A stretch of DNA of 62,402 nucleotides from Actinomycetota bacterium. Its GTDB lineage: Bacteria; Actinomycetota; Acidimicrobiia; Acidimicrobiales; Ilumatobacteraceae. Position 1 is the first letter of the stretch. Every line of letters begins with the position of its first letter. Below the pieces are notes generated by a model, which saw nothing but the letters and a program-made list of their open reading frames with translations, did not search any database and had not been told where the DNA came from. Made by a program: the position numbers and the translations under genes. The stretch covers positions 1 through 62,402 of the forward strand of contig JAPOJQ010000008.1 in assembly GCA_029978335.1 (NCBI GenBank), in the 5' to 3' direction. Shown piece by piece: positions 35,678 through 43,465 of the stretch.

Positions 35678-36354
35678 GTCTGAAGTCGATAGCCAAGGCC
35701 CCGGACCGTCACCACGTGCCGAGGATTGGCCGGGTCAAGTTCGATCTTGGTCCGAAGGCGTCGGACATGGACATCGACGAGTCGGCCGTCGCCGAAGTAG
35801 TCGTAGCCCCAGACCTTGTCGAGCAAGGCCTCGCGCGAAAACACCTTGCCGGGGTTGTCGGCCATCTCGCAGAGCAACCTGAACTCGGTTTTCGTCAGAT
35901 GGATTTCCTCACCGTTGCGCTGCACTTTGCCCTCATCGGGGATCAGTTCAAGATCGCCGAGGACGATCCGTGAGTGCGGGGTCGACGAGGGCCGCACCCG
36001 TCGAAGCAGCGCTCGGATCCGCGCCGACAGTTCCTTTGGCGCAAACGGCTTGGTCAAATAGTCGTCAGCACCTGCTTCGAGCCCGGCGACGATGTCGTGA
36101 GTGTCATTGCGGGCCGTGACCATCACCACCGGCACGTCGCTCGTTCGCCGTATGGTCCGGCAGAGCTCGAACCCATCAATGCCTGGCAGCATGATGTCGA
36201 TGAGCACGACGTCGGCCGGACGCAGATGAAAGATGCCGATGGCTTCTTCTCCGCTGGCTGCTTCGTCGACGGTCCAGCCCTCATCTTCGAGCGCCAGTTT
36301 CACTGCGGAACGGATCCGCTCATCATCTTCAACGCTGAGGATCCGGGTGCCCAC
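35674..36354 (-). CDS. mtrA: OmpR-type response regulator, MtrA-like
   Basis: A 226-residue two-domain regulator. The receiver domain has the acidic pair in SVEDDERIR, the phosphorylated Asp in VVLIDIMLPGIDGFE, and the conserved Lys in ADDYLTKPF. The winged-helix domain ends with DVHVRRLRTKIELDPANPRHVVTVRGLGYR. GTG 36354 is the likely start (VGTRILSVEDD); the frame is open to 36426 but overlaps the monophosphatase gene. It is followed by mtrB and the lipoprotein gene in an overlapping operon. Confidence 0.9.
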   Translation of the reverse strand: MGTRILSVEDDERIRSAVKLALEDEGWTVDEAASGEEAIGIFHLRPADVVLIDIMLPGIDGFELCRTIRRTSDVPVVMVTARNDTHDIVAGLEAGADDYLTKPFAPKELSARIRALLRRVRPSSTPHSRIVLGDLELIPDEGKVQRNGEEIHLTKTEFRLLCEMADNPGKVFSREALLDKVWGYDYFGDGRLVDVHVRRLRTKIELDPANPRHVVTVRGLGYRLQT

Positions 36355-36401
36355 GACGCCATTGTGCCTTATGGAAGCGTCAGCGCGCTGACACCGCTTG
36401 T

Positions 36402-37211
36402 TCAGCGTGTGGTCATTGCCAAGCAATCGATGAGCGCAGCATGAATGCCGGGCGCGCTCACCAGCACTGACGATGGACTCGGTGGTCCACCGTCAAGGGA
36501 GGAGGCAAGGGCGCCTGACTCCCGAGCGATGAGGAGTCCGGCAGCGAGGTCCCATTCGTTGAGATGCTCCTCGTAGTAGGCGTCGACGCGGCCGCATGCG
36601 ACAGAGCACAGGTCAAAGGCGGCTGAACCTGAGCGTCGGATGTCGCGCACCATCGGCAACAGTGCGGCGACGCGCTCACCTTGGCGAGCCCTCAGCGATG
36701 GGTCGTAGCCGAAGCCGGTTGCGATCAGAGCGACCGACACGTCGTCGACCAAGGTGACCGCGAGCGGGAGATCGCCGAGCGCTGCGCCAGCGCCGAGTCC
36801 TGCATGGAATGTCTCGCCCGTTGCGGGAAAGTGCACGGCGCCCGCAACGACGATGTCGTCGACGGCCACGGCCACCGATGGTCCCCACGCCGGTAGCCCG
36901 TACACGAAGTTCGTCGTGCCGTCGATCGGATCAACGATCCAGCGCACGCCGGTGGTCGAGGCAACAGCAGAACCCTCTTCTCCGAGGAGTCCGTCGCCTG
37001 GGCGTTCCGCTGACAGACGCTCACGGATGTATCGCTCAGCCGCCTGGTCGTGGCGGGTAACGAGATCGGTTGCTGACGATTTGGTGGCGGCAGACGGCTG
37101 TCCGATGGCACCGTTGGTGTCGGCGATGCGTCCTGAGAGGGCTACCTCACCGGCTCCTTTGGCGAGTGAGATGCAGCATTGCCGGAGCTCATCGACGGTG
37201 CTCATCGTCAT
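36402..37211 (-). CDS. suhB: Inositol monophosphatase-family protein
   Basis: A 269-residue Mg-dependent phosphatase. Motifs are the GEEGS acidic site, WIVDPIDGTTNFVYG and EWDLAAGLLIARE. In actinobacteria this family makes myo-inositol for phosphatidylinositol and mannosides, consistent with pimB elsewhere in the window. ATG 37211 or 37205 could be the start. Its ATG overlaps the stop of the upstream membrane protein gene. Confidence 0.9.
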   Translation of the reverse strand: MTMSTVDELRQCCISLAKGAGEVALSGRIADTNGAIGQPSAATKSSATDLVTRHDQAAERYIRERLSAERPGDGLLGEEGSAVASTTGVRWIVDPIDGTTNFVYGLPAWGPSVAVAVDDIVVAGAVHFPATGETFHAGLGAGAALGDLPLAVTLVDDVSVALIATGFGYDPSLRARQGERVAALLPMVRDIRRSGSAAFDLCSVACGRVDAYYEEHLNEWDLAAGLLIARESGALASSLDGGPPSPSSVLVSAPGIHAALIDCLAMTTR

Positions 37212-37498
37212 GGCGCGTGACCGGCGCGTTCGCGATCGCGGAGGTCACGCCATTCGCCCATGGCGCGCAAGCTGATGACGGCCATGATGGCGATGCCCGC
37301 TGCCGTGATCACCGATCCGCTGAGGAGTCCAAGGCCCTTGCCGACCGTGCACTCGTCAGCGCAGAAGGCGTCGGTTATGGCGTATCCGAGCGCACCGCCG
37401 AGCGCCCCTGCAACGAGAATTGCGACGAACGCCACCACCCTGGCGGTGCGGGGTGGTAGTGCAGACAGCGGACGGAGATCTTCGTCGCTTCGAGCCAT
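37208..37498 (-). CDS. Small two-helix membrane protein
   Basis: A 96-residue protein (MARSDEDLRPLSALP start) with two membrane helices (about residues 20-42 and 55-75) and a Cys pair between them (CADEC). Unknown function. The stop overlaps the inositol monophosphatase start, so it heads the suhB-mtrA-mtrB-lipoprotein operon. ATG 37498 is chosen; the frame is open to 37546. It is divergent from dinB with 77 bases between. Confidence 0.6.
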   Translation of the reverse strand: MARSDEDLRPLSALPPRTARVVAFVAILVAGALGGALGYAITDAFCADECTVGKGLGLLSGSVITAAGIAIMAVISLRAMGEWRDLRDRERAGHAP

Positions 37499-37575
37499 GG
37501 TCGTCACGGTACCTGCACAGCGAAGGAGGAGATCTGTGATACTCAATTTCTGTTGCGGCTTGTTGGGAGGTGGTG

Positions 37576-38802
37576 ATGGCGGAGAATCAAACTCGAACCA
37601 TCCTCCACGTCGATATGGACGCGTTCTACGCCTCCGTCGAATTGCTTCGCCGCCCCGACTTGCGCGGGCGCCCTGTGGTGGTTGGTGGCGGCGAAGGACG
37701 AGGCGTCGTCGCCGCAGCTTCGTATGAAGCCAGGCGCTATGGGATTCGATCGGCGATGTCAGGGGCCGAGGCCCGTCGTCGTTGCCCGGATCTCGTCATG
37801 ATCCGTCCTGATCATCGTCACTATGCCGAAGTGAGTGCCGAGATTCGGAAGGTATTTGAAACGGTCACGCCATTGGTTGAGCCGCTTGCGCTTGATGAAG
37901 CATTTCTCGACGTCTCAGGAGCGCTGTCGACATTTGGCTCAGGTCGTAGCGTCGCTGAGCATCTGCGTCGCAAGATCGCGGAAGCGCTCTCGCTCAACTG
38001 TTCGGTGGGCGTGGCGAGCAATAAGTTCGTCGCGAAGTTGGCATCGGTAGATGCCAAGCCCGTCGCATCAACCGATGGCGTTCGTTCTGGTCATGGCGTT
38101 GTCGTCGTTGCGCCCGGCGATGAGGCCGATTACGTGGCCTCGATGCCGGTTGGACGCTTATGGGGGGTCGGTCCGCGAACACGGGAACGGCTGGCGGCCA
38201 TTGGCGTCGACCGGGTGGAAGATCTGCGCCGAATTGACCAGCGGATCGTGTCCTCAGCGATCGGCGAGGCTGCTGCGGCACATCTTCGGCGCCTCGCCGT
38301 CGGACGAGACGATCGTGCGGTGATTCCTGACCGCGATGCCAAATCGATTGGTCATGAGGAGACGTTCGGGGTTGATATCGCAGACCCCGCAGCTCTCGAG
38401 GCCGAACTCGTCCGGATGGTCGATCTCGTAGCGGCGCGGGTCCGACGTTCGGTCGCAGGTGCGCGCACGTGGAGCGTCAAGATTCGGTTCGACGACTTCA
38501 CGACAATGTCGCGGTCGCACACCTGGGCGAGCCCGATCGATTCCACCTCCGTGGCGCTCGGTGAACTCCGACCGATGTTGAGCGCTGCAGTGTCGGGCCG
38601 GCGAGTGAGGTTGCTTGGTGTTGCCGCATCGCACTTTGGTGAGCCGGTGGAGCAACTCGACCTCTTCGCCGCTGCGGAGTCGTCGGCTCCGGATCGGCGA
38701 CGTGCTGAGCATGCAGTCGACGAGATTCGTGGCCGATTTGGCGAGCGCAGCATCGGTCGAGCCAGCGGAGTTCGACGGCCATCGGGGCGGGCCGGGGCGT
38801 AG
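37576..38802 (+). CDS. dinB: DNA polymerase IV (Y-family)
   Basis: A 408-residue translesion polymerase. The catalytic motifs ILHVDMDAFYASVE and PLALDEAFLDVSG hold the metal-binding acids; SYEARRYGIRSAM is the fingers steric-gate region; NCSVGVASNKFVAKLAS follows. A C-terminal clamp-binding motif QLDLF (around residue 360) is present. ATG 37576 follows GGGAGG at 37565-37570 by five bases; GTG 37570 and 37573 are just upstream. I found no LexA box in the short leader. Confidence 0.95.
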   Translation: MAENQTRTILHVDMDAFYASVELLRRPDLRGRPVVVGGGEGRGVVAAASYEARRYGIRSAMSGAEARRRCPDLVMIRPDHRHYAEVSAEIRKVFETVTPLVEPLALDEAFLDVSGALSTFGSGRSVAEHLRRKIAEALSLNCSVGVASNKFVAKLASVDAKPVASTDGVRSGHGVVVVAPGDEADYVASMPVGRLWGVGPRTRERLAAIGVDRVEDLRRIDQRIVSSAIGEAAAAHLRRLAVGRDDRAVIPDRDAKSIGHEETFGVDIADPAALEAELVRMVDLVAARVRRSVAGARTWSVKIRFDDFTTMSRSHTWASPIDSTSVALGELRPMLSAAVSGRRVRLLGVAASHFGEPVEQLDLFAAAESSAPDRRRAEHAVDEIRGRFGERSIGRASGVRRPSGRAGA

Positions 38803-38905
38803 CGACGTAGCGACATCGGTACGTGCACGCGTTGAGTCAAGGACGCTTCCGTGCGAGACTGTTCACATCGATCAGCGCAATGCCTGACACGACGGGAACA
38901 CGACG

Positions 38906-39223
38906 ATGCCACTCTCAGAGGACGAACAGAGGATTCTTCGCCAAATCGAGCGAGAACTCGAACAAGACCCGTCGTTTGCCGATGGTCGTGTTCGTATGTC
39001 TCGTCAGCGGCTCGTCCTGTCCTCGATTGGGATGGTGATCGGGCTTGTGGCGACCGTCCTCAGTCTGTCGGTGAGCTTCTTGGTGTCGTTTGTGGTGTTT
39101 CTCGTGGTGGTCGTGCTGGGCTCGTTGACGGCGAGTGAGATTCGTCTGCTCGGCCGCGAGCGCATCGGTGAGTCGCCGCTGGCCGCCTGGATTGCGGCCG
39201 TCAAAGCGCAACGTCCGCGCTAA
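38906..39223 (+). CDS. DUF3040 membrane protein
   Basis: A 105-residue protein. The start MPLSEDEQRILRQIERELEQDP with acidic tail helices is diagnostic of DUF3040, followed by two hydrophobic segments (residues ~37-57 and 58-74) and a short basic tail. In other actinobacteria this family sits upstream of mraZ; here several genes intervene. Function is unknown. It is followed four bases later by the ROK-like gene. Confidence 0.88.
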   Translation: MPLSEDEQRILRQIERELEQDPSFADGRVRMSRQRLVLSSIGMVIGLVATVLSLSVSFLVSFVVFLVVVVLGSLTASEIRLLGRERIGESPLAAWIAAVKAQRPR

Positions 39224-39227
39224 TCCA

Positions 39228-40115
39228 ATGTCTGCCACGTCCGAGGCGGCGCCGCTGCCTCGCTTTCTTGCTGTCGACTTAGGCGAGCGGCATCTGGCGG
39301 CAGGCATCGTTGCCGCCGATGGGACAATGGGCATTCGAGACCGTGTGGTCACGCCATCGAGAGATCCCCTCGATGCGTTGCTCAGGCTGCTCGATCGGGT
39401 GCTGGCGGCAACCCCTGACGATCAGCGACCTCTTGCGTGCGCGGTGTCAGGGCCTGGTCCGGTCGATGAGGCCTCGGGGGCGTTTCGACCGATTGGCATG
39501 GATCGTTGGCACGGTTTGCCGATTCGCAAGGCGGTTGCCGAACGCACCGGCGTGATGACGATGCTTGAGAGCTCCGGGCGTGCCTATGCCGTTGCCGCGG
39601 CAGAAGGTGAGTCGGTGCTCGCACTGCACCTCGGCGATCAGGTCGACGGTGGGGTAGTCGTCGACGGTGCGCTCATCGCAGGTGCGAACGGACGCGCAGG
39701 GATGTTTGGGCACCTGCTCGTTGAACCCAATGGGCCCGAGTGTTCTTGCGGGGCCGTGGGTTGTCTTGAGGTGTTTGCGGGTGTTCAGTCGATCGTGACG
39801 CAGACCGGACGTGATCTGATTAGCACGCCAGCAGCATTGATCGATCGGGCCGGCATCATGGTTGGCCGTGCGTGCGCCTCGCTGGCGGCAATGGTTGACG
39901 TCCGTCGAATCGTGGTTGGTGGCGTGCTGATCGAGGTGTTTCGCGATCGATTCGTCGACCAGATGCGGTCGGAGTTTGAGGAACGTTGCCGCTTGAGTCA
40001 TCTCTCCGATGCGACGATTCGAGTGGTGCAACATCACGTGCTGACCGGCGCCGCAACGGTGGCGCGTGCGATGGACATCGGCGAGGCCGCGCCGAGATCA
40101 GCTCTCGACATCTGA
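39228..40115 (+). CDS. ROK-family protein with degenerate active site (probable pseudokinase)
   Basis: A 295-residue ROK-fold protein. The zinc-site cluster with CSCGAVGCLE (around residues 172-181) and GMFGHLLVEPNG are well kept. The ATP-phosphate loop, DVGGTK in the active ROK kinase of this window, is DLGERH (residues 17-22). The catalytic VDNDA region is replaced by LESSG (residues 113-117), removing the catalytic Asp, and LGTGIGGG is LGDQVDGG. Kinase activity is therefore doubtful; a sugar-binding or regulatory role is more likely. No DNA-binding domain is attached. ATG 39228 follows the DUF3040 gene. Confidence 0.82.
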   Translation: MSATSEAAPLPRFLAVDLGERHLAAGIVAADGTMGIRDRVVTPSRDPLDALLRLLDRVLAATPDDQRPLACAVSGPGPVDEASGAFRPIGMDRWHGLPIRKAVAERTGVMTMLESSGRAYAVAAAEGESVLALHLGDQVDGGVVVDGALIAGANGRAGMFGHLLVEPNGPECSCGAVGCLEVFAGVQSIVTQTGRDLISTPAALIDRAGIMVGRACASLAAMVDVRRIVVGGVLIEVFRDRFVDQMRSEFEERCRLSHLSDATIRVVQHHVLTGAATVARAMDIGEAAPRSALDI

Positions 40116-40147
40116 CGAAACCAGGTCGTACGGCTACGATCCGAGCC

Positions 40148-41368
40148 ATGCGCCCCATGTACGACGACGTTGCTGATGCTTACCGCGCTCAGGTTCGAGC
40201 GTTCCTAGCGGAGCGCTTGCCATCGGGATTCGGTGGAATTGGCACCCTCGAGGGCGACGCCATTACCGAATTCGTAACGTCGTGGCGTGCAACGTTGTAC
40301 GAGGCCGGATACCTCGCGCCAGGTTGGCCCAAGCAGTATGGCGGGGGCGGGTTGTCGGCGCTCGAGCAGGTGATCCTTGCTGAAGAGTTCGCTCGTGCGG
40401 GCGTGCCGACTGGCGGCCCAAACGACACGTTCGGCATTCAGATGTTGGGGAACACGCTGTTGCTGATGGGCAGCGAGGAACAAAAGGCGCACTATCTGCC
40501 GCGCATCCTTTCGGGTGAGGACACCTGGTGCCAGGGCTACTCCGAACCAAACGCTGGCTCCGACCTTGGCGGTCTTGGGCTTCGTGGGCAGCTCGATGGT
40601 GACCAGTGGGTGCTCAACGGGCAGAAGATCTGGACATCAGCTGGCCACCTCGCTGATCACATCTTCACATTGGTCCGCACTGATCCGGATGCCCCGAAGC
40701 ACAAGGGGATCTCCTTCATCCTCGTCGACATGCGCCAACCGGGGATTGAGGTTCGTCCCATCCGGATGATCAATGGCGATTCTGAATTCAATGAGGTGTT
40801 CTACACCGATGCCGTGGCACCCAAAGAGAACGTGGTGGGCGGTGTCAATAATGGTTGGGCCGTGGCAATGACGTTGCTCGGATTCGAACGCGGTGAAGCC
40901 GCTGCAACGATGCCGATTCGTTTCCAAGGCGAGATCGACCGGTTGTTCGTGCTGGCTGCTGAGCGCGGTTTGACCCGTGATCCGGTCGTCCGTCAGGAGT
41001 TGGCTCGTGCCTACTCGAAGGTGGCGATCATGCGTTACAACGGCATGCGTGTGTTGACGCAATTCTTAAAGGGGCATCATCCGGGTCCGGATGCCGCAAT
41101 TTCGAAGCTGTTCTGGAGCGAATATCACCTGACCGTCACCGAGCTGTCCACGCGTATTCTTGGCGCGGAGGCGATGGTTCCGGTTGGTCGGCCGCCGTCG
41201 TCAGCGTTCCAGACCGACGACATGGGGGCTCCGAATTCGTCTGCCTCTTGGGTCGGCACCTTCCTTAGCGCCCGTGCCGGAACGATCTACGCCGGTTCAT
41301 CGCAGGTTCAGCGCAACATCATCGGCGAGATGGTGCTCGGCCTGCCCAAGGAGCCACGCCCAGCGTGA
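40148..41368 (+). CDS. Acyl-CoA dehydrogenase
   Basis: A 406-residue FAD enzyme of fatty-acid beta-oxidation or related acyl-CoA desaturation. Signatures are APGWPKQYGGGG, QGYSEPNAGSDLGGL (the FAD/substrate loop), WTSAGHLADHIF and, at the C-terminus, YAGSSQVQRNIIGEMVLGLP. The carboxyl residue usually acting as base cannot be placed with certainty. ATG 40148 is the family-like start; the frame is open to 39986. The stop overlaps the next GTG. Confidence 0.88.
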   Translation: MRPMYDDVADAYRAQVRAFLAERLPSGFGGIGTLEGDAITEFVTSWRATLYEAGYLAPGWPKQYGGGGLSALEQVILAEEFARAGVPTGGPNDTFGIQMLGNTLLLMGSEEQKAHYLPRILSGEDTWCQGYSEPNAGSDLGGLGLRGQLDGDQWVLNGQKIWTSAGHLADHIFTLVRTDPDAPKHKGISFILVDMRQPGIEVRPIRMINGDSEFNEVFYTDAVAPKENVVGGVNNGWAVAMTLLGFERGEAAATMPIRFQGEIDRLFVLAAERGLTRDPVVRQELARAYSKVAIMRYNGMRVLTQFLKGHHPGPDAAISKLFWSEYHLTVTELSTRILGAEAMVPVGRPPSSAFQTDDMGAPNSSASWVGTFLSARAGTIYAGSSQVQRNIIGEMVLGLPKEPRPA

Positions 41369-41646
41369 CGTCGCCATCTGGTCGGCTGCGGGGCGTGATG
41401 CCGGTCGTGGGCGCTATTGCGCGGCGACCGCGGCTGTGGTTCCCTGCGCTGCGCCAAGCACGAGCACTGGTACCAGAGCAATGGTGGCGGCGCCGACCGT
41501 TCCTACCCGTTCCGGATGCGGAGTTCTTGGCGTTTCGAGCGGTCACCCAGTACGGACAGCACGATCACCGACTCGAAGCCCACGATGTGGTGGACTACGT
41601 GGCGTGGTGCGAGTCGATGCGCCGATTGAGGCGAGTGGCCCGATGA
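41365..41646 (+). CDS. Conserved actinobacterial protein of unknown function
   Basis: A 93-residue Trp/Arg-rich protein (GAIARRPRLWFPALRQAR; WWRRRPFLPVPDAEFLAFRAVTQYG; VVDYVAWCESM). The Pro-Asp/Phe-rich centre looks like a recurrent actinobacterial family encoded next to an HNH endonuclease, but no function is known. GTG 41365 overlaps the stop of the acyl-CoA dehydrogenase gene. Confidence 0.65.
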   Translation: MTSPSGRLRGVMPVVGAIARRPRLWFPALRQARALVPEQWWRRRPFLPVPDAEFLAFRAVTQYGQHDHRLEAHDVVDYVAWCESMRRLRRVAR

Positions 41647-41667
41647 GGCTTCCAGCAGGTTGATGCC

Positions 41668-42165
41668 ATGCGCAACGTGCTCGTTCTCAATGCAAGTTTC
41701 GAGCCGCTGAGCATCGTGTCGGCACGGCGAGCCACCTGTCTGGTTCTTGCTGAGAAGGCCGAGATTGTGGAACGTGATGAGGTCGAGATGCGCTCGCCAT
41801 CGATGTCGTTGCCAATGCCGATGGTCGTGAGGCTGCGCTACATGGTTCGAGCGCCGAGGCGACGCCAGGCGGTGTTGTCGCGTCGTGCGGTGTTCGCACG
41901 TGACGATCACGAGTGTCAATACTGCGGTGGCCAAGCAGATTCGATCGACCACGTCATGCCGCGTTCGCGTGGTGGAGGGCACGCGTGGGAGAACCTTGTT
42001 GCTGCGTGCCGGCCGTGCAACCTCGCCAAACGCGATCGCACACCAGAAGAGGCGGGGATGACGCTGCGCCGTCCGTGCGTTGCGCCGCGGTCGCCTTCAT
42101 GGGTCGTACTCGGCGCGTCTCGCGTGCCTGAAGCCTGGCGGGCATATTTGCCCGCTGCGAGTTGA
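41668..42165 (+). CDS. HNH endonuclease
   Basis: A 165-residue protein with the HNH core: CQYCGG, DHVMPRSRGGGHAWENLVAACRPCNLAKRDR (His-His-Asn plus two Cys pairs for zinc). A ~70-residue N-terminal part (VLVLNASFEPLSIVSARRA) is typical of the stand-alone actinobacterial/cyanobacterial group. Role unknown; DNA nicking is inferred from the fold. There is no toxin, phage or intein context. Its stop overlaps the TTG start of the next gene. Confidence 0.9.
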   Translation: MRNVLVLNASFEPLSIVSARRATCLVLAEKAEIVERDEVEMRSPSMSLPMPMVVRLRYMVRAPRRRQAVLSRRAVFARDDHECQYCGGQADSIDHVMPRSRGGGHAWENLVAACRPCNLAKRDRTPEEAGMTLRRPCVAPRSPSWVVLGASRVPEAWRAYLPAAS

Positions 42166-42827
42166 CCGCGATCGTCACCGTTCGAACGGGAACTGCAGCA
42201 CAGCTCCATTCGACGGTTGAACCCCGGTCCGATGTCACCACGGTGATGCTCTGTGTGCCGGACCGTCGAGCGCTGGTGCTGGGATCGCGCCAACACGGTG
42301 ACCTTGTCGCTCTCGATCGTATTGACGAACGCGGCATTGAGTTGGTGCACCGTCGCTCTGGCGGGGGAATCGTGATGGTCGACCCAGCCGACGCAGTATG
42401 GATTGATGTGATCGTGCCGCGCCGAGACGTTCGCTTCGGTGGTGACATCCGTTCCGACATGATGCACATGGGTGAGGTGTGGCGTCAGGCGTTGCTCGCC
42501 GTTGGGGCGGACCCGGCGGTGATGACATTGCATGGCCCACACATGACGAATGATGCCTGGGGTGACCTCATCTGTTTCGCGGGATCAGGTCCAGGGGAAG
42601 TCATGGTGGATGGTCACAAGTTGGTTGGTATCAGCCAACGCCGGACCAACGAGTGGCTTCGCTTTCAATGTCAGATGCATCTCGTCGATCCCACTGATCT
42701 CATCCTTGATCTGTTGCGTGAACGACCTCAGGGTGAACCGCAGCGGCCTGCGTTGGTGTCCTCGGTGTTCGATCGCCCATTGAGTGGCGTCGATCTTGCC
42801 GAGGCGATCGCTGACGTCATCGGCTAA
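42162..42827 (+). CDS. Lipoate-protein ligase A-like protein
   Basis: A 221-residue BPL/LplA/LipB-fold protein. The lipoyl-AMP motif is RRSGGGIVMVDP (around residue 65) and the conserved lysine lies in VDGHKLVGISQRR. It probably attaches a lipoyl or similar acyl group to a carrier protein, but the fold also includes octanoyltransferases. TTG 42162 overlaps the HNH stop and is the only plausible early start. It is the last gene before the mraZ promoter region. Confidence 0.8.
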   Translation: MTAIVTVRTGTAAQLHSTVEPRSDVTTVMLCVPDRRALVLGSRQHGDLVALDRIDERGIELVHRRSGGGIVMVDPADAVWIDVIVPRRDVRFGGDIRSDMMHMGEVWRQALLAVGADPAVMTLHGPHMTNDAWGDLICFAGSGPGEVMVDGHKLVGISQRRTNEWLRFQCQMHLVDPTDLILDLLRERPQGEPQRPALVSSVFDRPLSGVDLAEAIADVIG

Positions 42828-42917
42828 TTCAGGGCCGCCATCCCCGCCTACTTGGTCTAGGTGACGCTCTCTGTCCATGCAGCGTTCGTCCCAACGCGGC
42901 CTCGGATCAGCCGCGTT

Positions 42918-42960
42918 TGGGATTGATTGGAGGGAAATGGTTGACATTGGTGTGAATAGG
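42918..42960 (+). promoter_or_regulatory. Predicted MraZ operator: TGG repeats at 10-base spacing
   Basis: TGG occurs at 42918, 42928, 42938 and 42948, exactly ten bases apart, with a weaker AGG at 42958. MraZ is known to bind direct TGGGN repeats spaced by five bases, upstream of its own operon, so this array is the expected autoregulatory site. It spans the upstream side and -35 box of the promoter, fitting repression by MraZ. Confidence 0.75.
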
Positions 42961-42970
42961 GGGCCATACT
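42941..42970 (+). promoter_or_regulatory. Predicted promoter of the division/cell-wall cluster
   Basis: TTGACA (42941-42946) and CATACT (42965-42970) are separated by 18 bases, a near-consensus -35 and a fair -10. Transcription would start near 42977, about 63 bases before the mraZ GTG. The -35 overlaps the MraZ repeats. The 212-base gap between the lipoate-ligase gene and mraZ holds no gene and appears to be regulatory. Confidence 0.6.
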
Positions 42971-43039
42971 CTCATCTGCTGACGGGAGTCCCGCGTCCGA
43001 CAGCCGAGGCGGTGCGGGTTGAACGGAAAGGGGAGCGAC

Positions 43040-43465
43040 GTGTTCGTCGGGGTCTACGACCGCAGCATCGACGACAACGGTCGTCTTGGCCTGCCCGCCC
43101 CCTTCCGTGGCGAACTCGGCGACCGCTGCTACGCGACGCTTGACCCGCAGGGCTGCATCACCGTTCGGACGGCTGCAACGTTCGAGGCAGAAGCTGCCGA
43201 GATCATCGAGTCCGTCAAGGCCGGCGCTGCCACGCCGGGACAACGACGAGCTCTCGCCACCAACACGATCACCGTGGCCATCGACAAGCAGGGGCGCATC
43301 ACGCTTGAAGAGAAAGCACGAGAGTTTGCAGGGCTTGCGTCGGGGCAACAGGCAACCATCGTTGGCAACCTCTCGACCTTTGAAATCTGGCGGCCCTCTC
43401 GTTACTCGACCATCGCAGGGGAAGACCTCGTCGCGACCACTCCCCGGCAATGGAGCGACGAGTGA
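43040..43465 (+). CDS. mraZ: MraZ transcriptional regulator
   Basis: A 141-residue protein with two SpoVT/AbrB-like repeats: FVGVYDRSIDDNGRLGLPAPFR and NTITVAIDKQGRITLEEKAREF, the family hallmark. It represses its own division operon by binding TGGGN repeats. GTG 43040 is selected by the ribosome site AAAGGGGAG just upstream (43027-43035); the longer frame (43019) lacks one. Its end overlaps the rsmH start. Confidence 0.96.
   Translation: MFVGVYDRSIDDNGRLGLPAPFRGELGDRCYATLDPQGCITVRTAATFEAEAAEIIESVKAGAATPGQRRALATNTITVAIDKQGRITLEEKAREFAGLASGQQATIVGNLSTFEIWRPSRYSTIAGEDLVATTPRQWSDE

Noticed and set aside
37499-37575. LexA/SOS box before dinB
   Set aside because: No GAAC-N4-GTTC-type palindrome was found in the short intergenic gap.
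41668-42165. HNH gene as an intein, homing element or toxin
   Set aside because: It is a complete stand-alone gene in an overlapping operon, with no repeats, immunity gene or interrupted host gene.
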